64,000 nt of DNA from JBLZUR01 sp048565625 (lineage in GTDB: Bacteria > Pseudomonadota > Alphaproteobacteria > Sphingomonadales > Sphingomonadaceae), in NCBI RefSeq assembly GCF_048565625.1, contig NZ_JBLZUR010000002.1:2480001-2544000 (forward strand). The letters run 5' to 3'. Every line of letters begins with the position of its first letter. Position 1 is the first letter of the stretch. The translations under genes and the position numbers were made by a program. The notes below the pieces were generated by a model. That model searched no databases, was not told the DNA's origin, and worked only from the letters and a program-made list of their open reading frames with translations. Below are positions 63,159-64,000 of this stretch, piece after piece.

Positions 63159-64000
63159 CATTTCCGCCCCCGCACCACATCATCCCGCCTGAGCACGACC
63201 ACATCGATCGCGCCCTGCCGATACCGCCCCACCACCGTCCGGTCCGCCTCGTCCAGCGCGGTCAGGAACCGGTCCTTGAAGTCATAGGCACTCCCCCCCA
63301 GCCGCAGCAGCCACACCGTCGGCGCCTTCGCCACCGCCTCTGACCGCGCGATCTCTCGGAACCGCGGCGTCCTGAGCAGCACCACCCCCCGGCTGCCCGT
63401 CGAATAGATGCTGTCCGGCTCCAGCCGCGCCGGCACCGGCCCCGGCACCGGCCGGCTGTCGACCGTCAACCCGGCATCCCGCGCCGCCCGGTCGAAAGGC
63501 AGCGCGCCCTCATTGGGATAGGACAGCACGATGTCCCCCGCCCGCATCCGGGGGGCCATCCACTGGACCAGCCGGTTCCAGTCCTGCCGCGGCCGCGACT
63601 TCGCCACCCGCCAGCCGGTCTGCCCCATGTCCCCCAGCGGCACGAGCGCCAGTGCCAGCGGCAGCACCCGCCACCATCCCGGCACCACCGCCACCGGCAC
63701 GGCGGCGAGCACCGCCAGCGGCACGATCGTCGGCGACATGATCCGGGGGATGAACACCGGCGTGACGGTGGCGGAGATCAGGCAGGTCAGCCCCAGCGGC
63801 ACCAGCGCCAGCACCGCCAGCGTCACCCCCATCCGCCGCCGCTCCGCCCGCCACAGCATCCACGCCAGCCCGCCCACCGCAAATGCGGCGGCAACACCCC
63901 AGGCCGGCCACCAGGTCGTGACCCACAGCCCCGCCAGCCGCCGCCCCAGCAATCCCGGCTGCCACCGCAACCAGGTCGAATGCTCCCACTCGCGCATCTG
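63158..64000 (-). CDS. C-terminal part of a polytopic membrane protein, glycosyltransferase-like, 5' end outside window
   Basis: The frame is open to the window edge; 280 codons are visible. It has several membrane helices (WWPAWGVAAAFAVGGLAWML, GVTLAVLALVPLGLTCLI, PTIVPLAVLAAVPVAVV), then a soluble domain (MRAGDIVLSYPNEGALPFD). This resembles the C-terminal half of family 39-type integral-membrane mannosyl/arabinosyl transferases, but the catalytic N-terminus is not visible. The stop codon falls on the last base of the palindromic repeat arm. Confidence 0.7.
   Translation of the reverse strand, partial: QMREWEHSTWLRWQPGLLGRRLAGLWVTTWWPAWGVAAAFAVGGLAWMLWRAERRRMGVTLAVLALVPLGLTCLISATVTPVFIPRIMSPTIVPLAVLAAVPVAVVPGWWRVLPLALALVPLGDMGQTGWRVAKSRPRQDWNRLVQWMAPRMRAGDIVLSYPNEGALPFDRAARDAGLTVDSRPVPGPVPARLEPDSIYSTGSRGVVLLRTPRFREIARSEAVAKAPTVWLLRLGGSAYDFKDRFLTALDEADRTVVGRYRQGAIDVVVLRRDDVVRGRK

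Overview
The window is a high-GC, gene-dense piece of an alphaproteobacterial chromosome, most likely Sphingomonas or a close sphingomonad. The grounds are the GC-rich codon use, the Tad/Cpa gene order, two TonB-dependent receptors, a bc1 operon of the alphaproteobacterial kind, and many copies of the GTTCGGGCTGAGC / TGTCGAAG inverted repeats familiar from sphingomonad intergenic DNA. No rRNA, tRNA, CRISPR array, prophage or insertion sequence with a transposase was found. Species-level assignment is inference.

Layout. 1-10.5 kb: dapA (cut by the window edge), a Slt-type lytic transglycosylase, greB-GNAT, PPK2, aspS, rnd with an I78-type lipoprotein, nadC and an FAD oxidoreductase. 10.5-17.4 kb: a Tad/Cpa pilus cluster cpaA-B-C-D-E-tadB-tadC that lacks the cpaF ATPase at its expected position. 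17.5-24.6 kb: an HhH-like membrane protein, pth-rplY, a TraB/GumN lipoprotein, glyQ, a DUF559 nuclease-like gene and glyS. 24.8-34.2 kb: ppdK, a TonB receptor, a decayed MHYT-GGDEF-EAL gene, a PepSY-like protein, ychF and a MaoC protein. 34.5-44.6 kb: petABC, trmL-hemF-GNAT, a polytopic membrane protein, lipB, two secreted proteins and a KpsC-like Kdo transferase. 44.7-50.8 kb, minus strand: queC-queE with a coupled His-rich protein, hslO, and argD-argF. 51-63 kb: a second TonB receptor, a PhoD phosphatase, a tandem amidohydrolase pair, a single-polypeptide MmeI-like restriction-modification enzyme, argG, and the end of a membrane protein.

The most unusual signal is a family of GC-rich palindromic elements. 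Each arm is an outer hairpin (CCCCGGCACGGGG type), a variable inner hairpin whose stems covary around a CGCA-type loop, and the tract GGTGGAGGGGG. Two arms face each other around a short core. One copy lies inside the signal peptide of an amidohydrolase as exactly 43 sense codons. One lies inside glyS, where loss of a single A in its GGGGAGGGGG tract breaks the frame. A third pair of arms flanks a DUF559 nuclease-like gene placed between glyQ and glyS, so that gene looks like cargo and may mark an autonomous form. This recalls the Rickettsia palindromic elements that sit inside proteins, with a candidate nuclease attached. That link is inference.

Other points worth attention are a 14-codon micro-ORF exactly where cpaF should be, a low-GC target-recognition segment in the MmeI-like enzyme, an alternating-CG upstream element shared by ppdK and argG, a terminator in the argD leader, and an argF ribosome site inside a hairpin.
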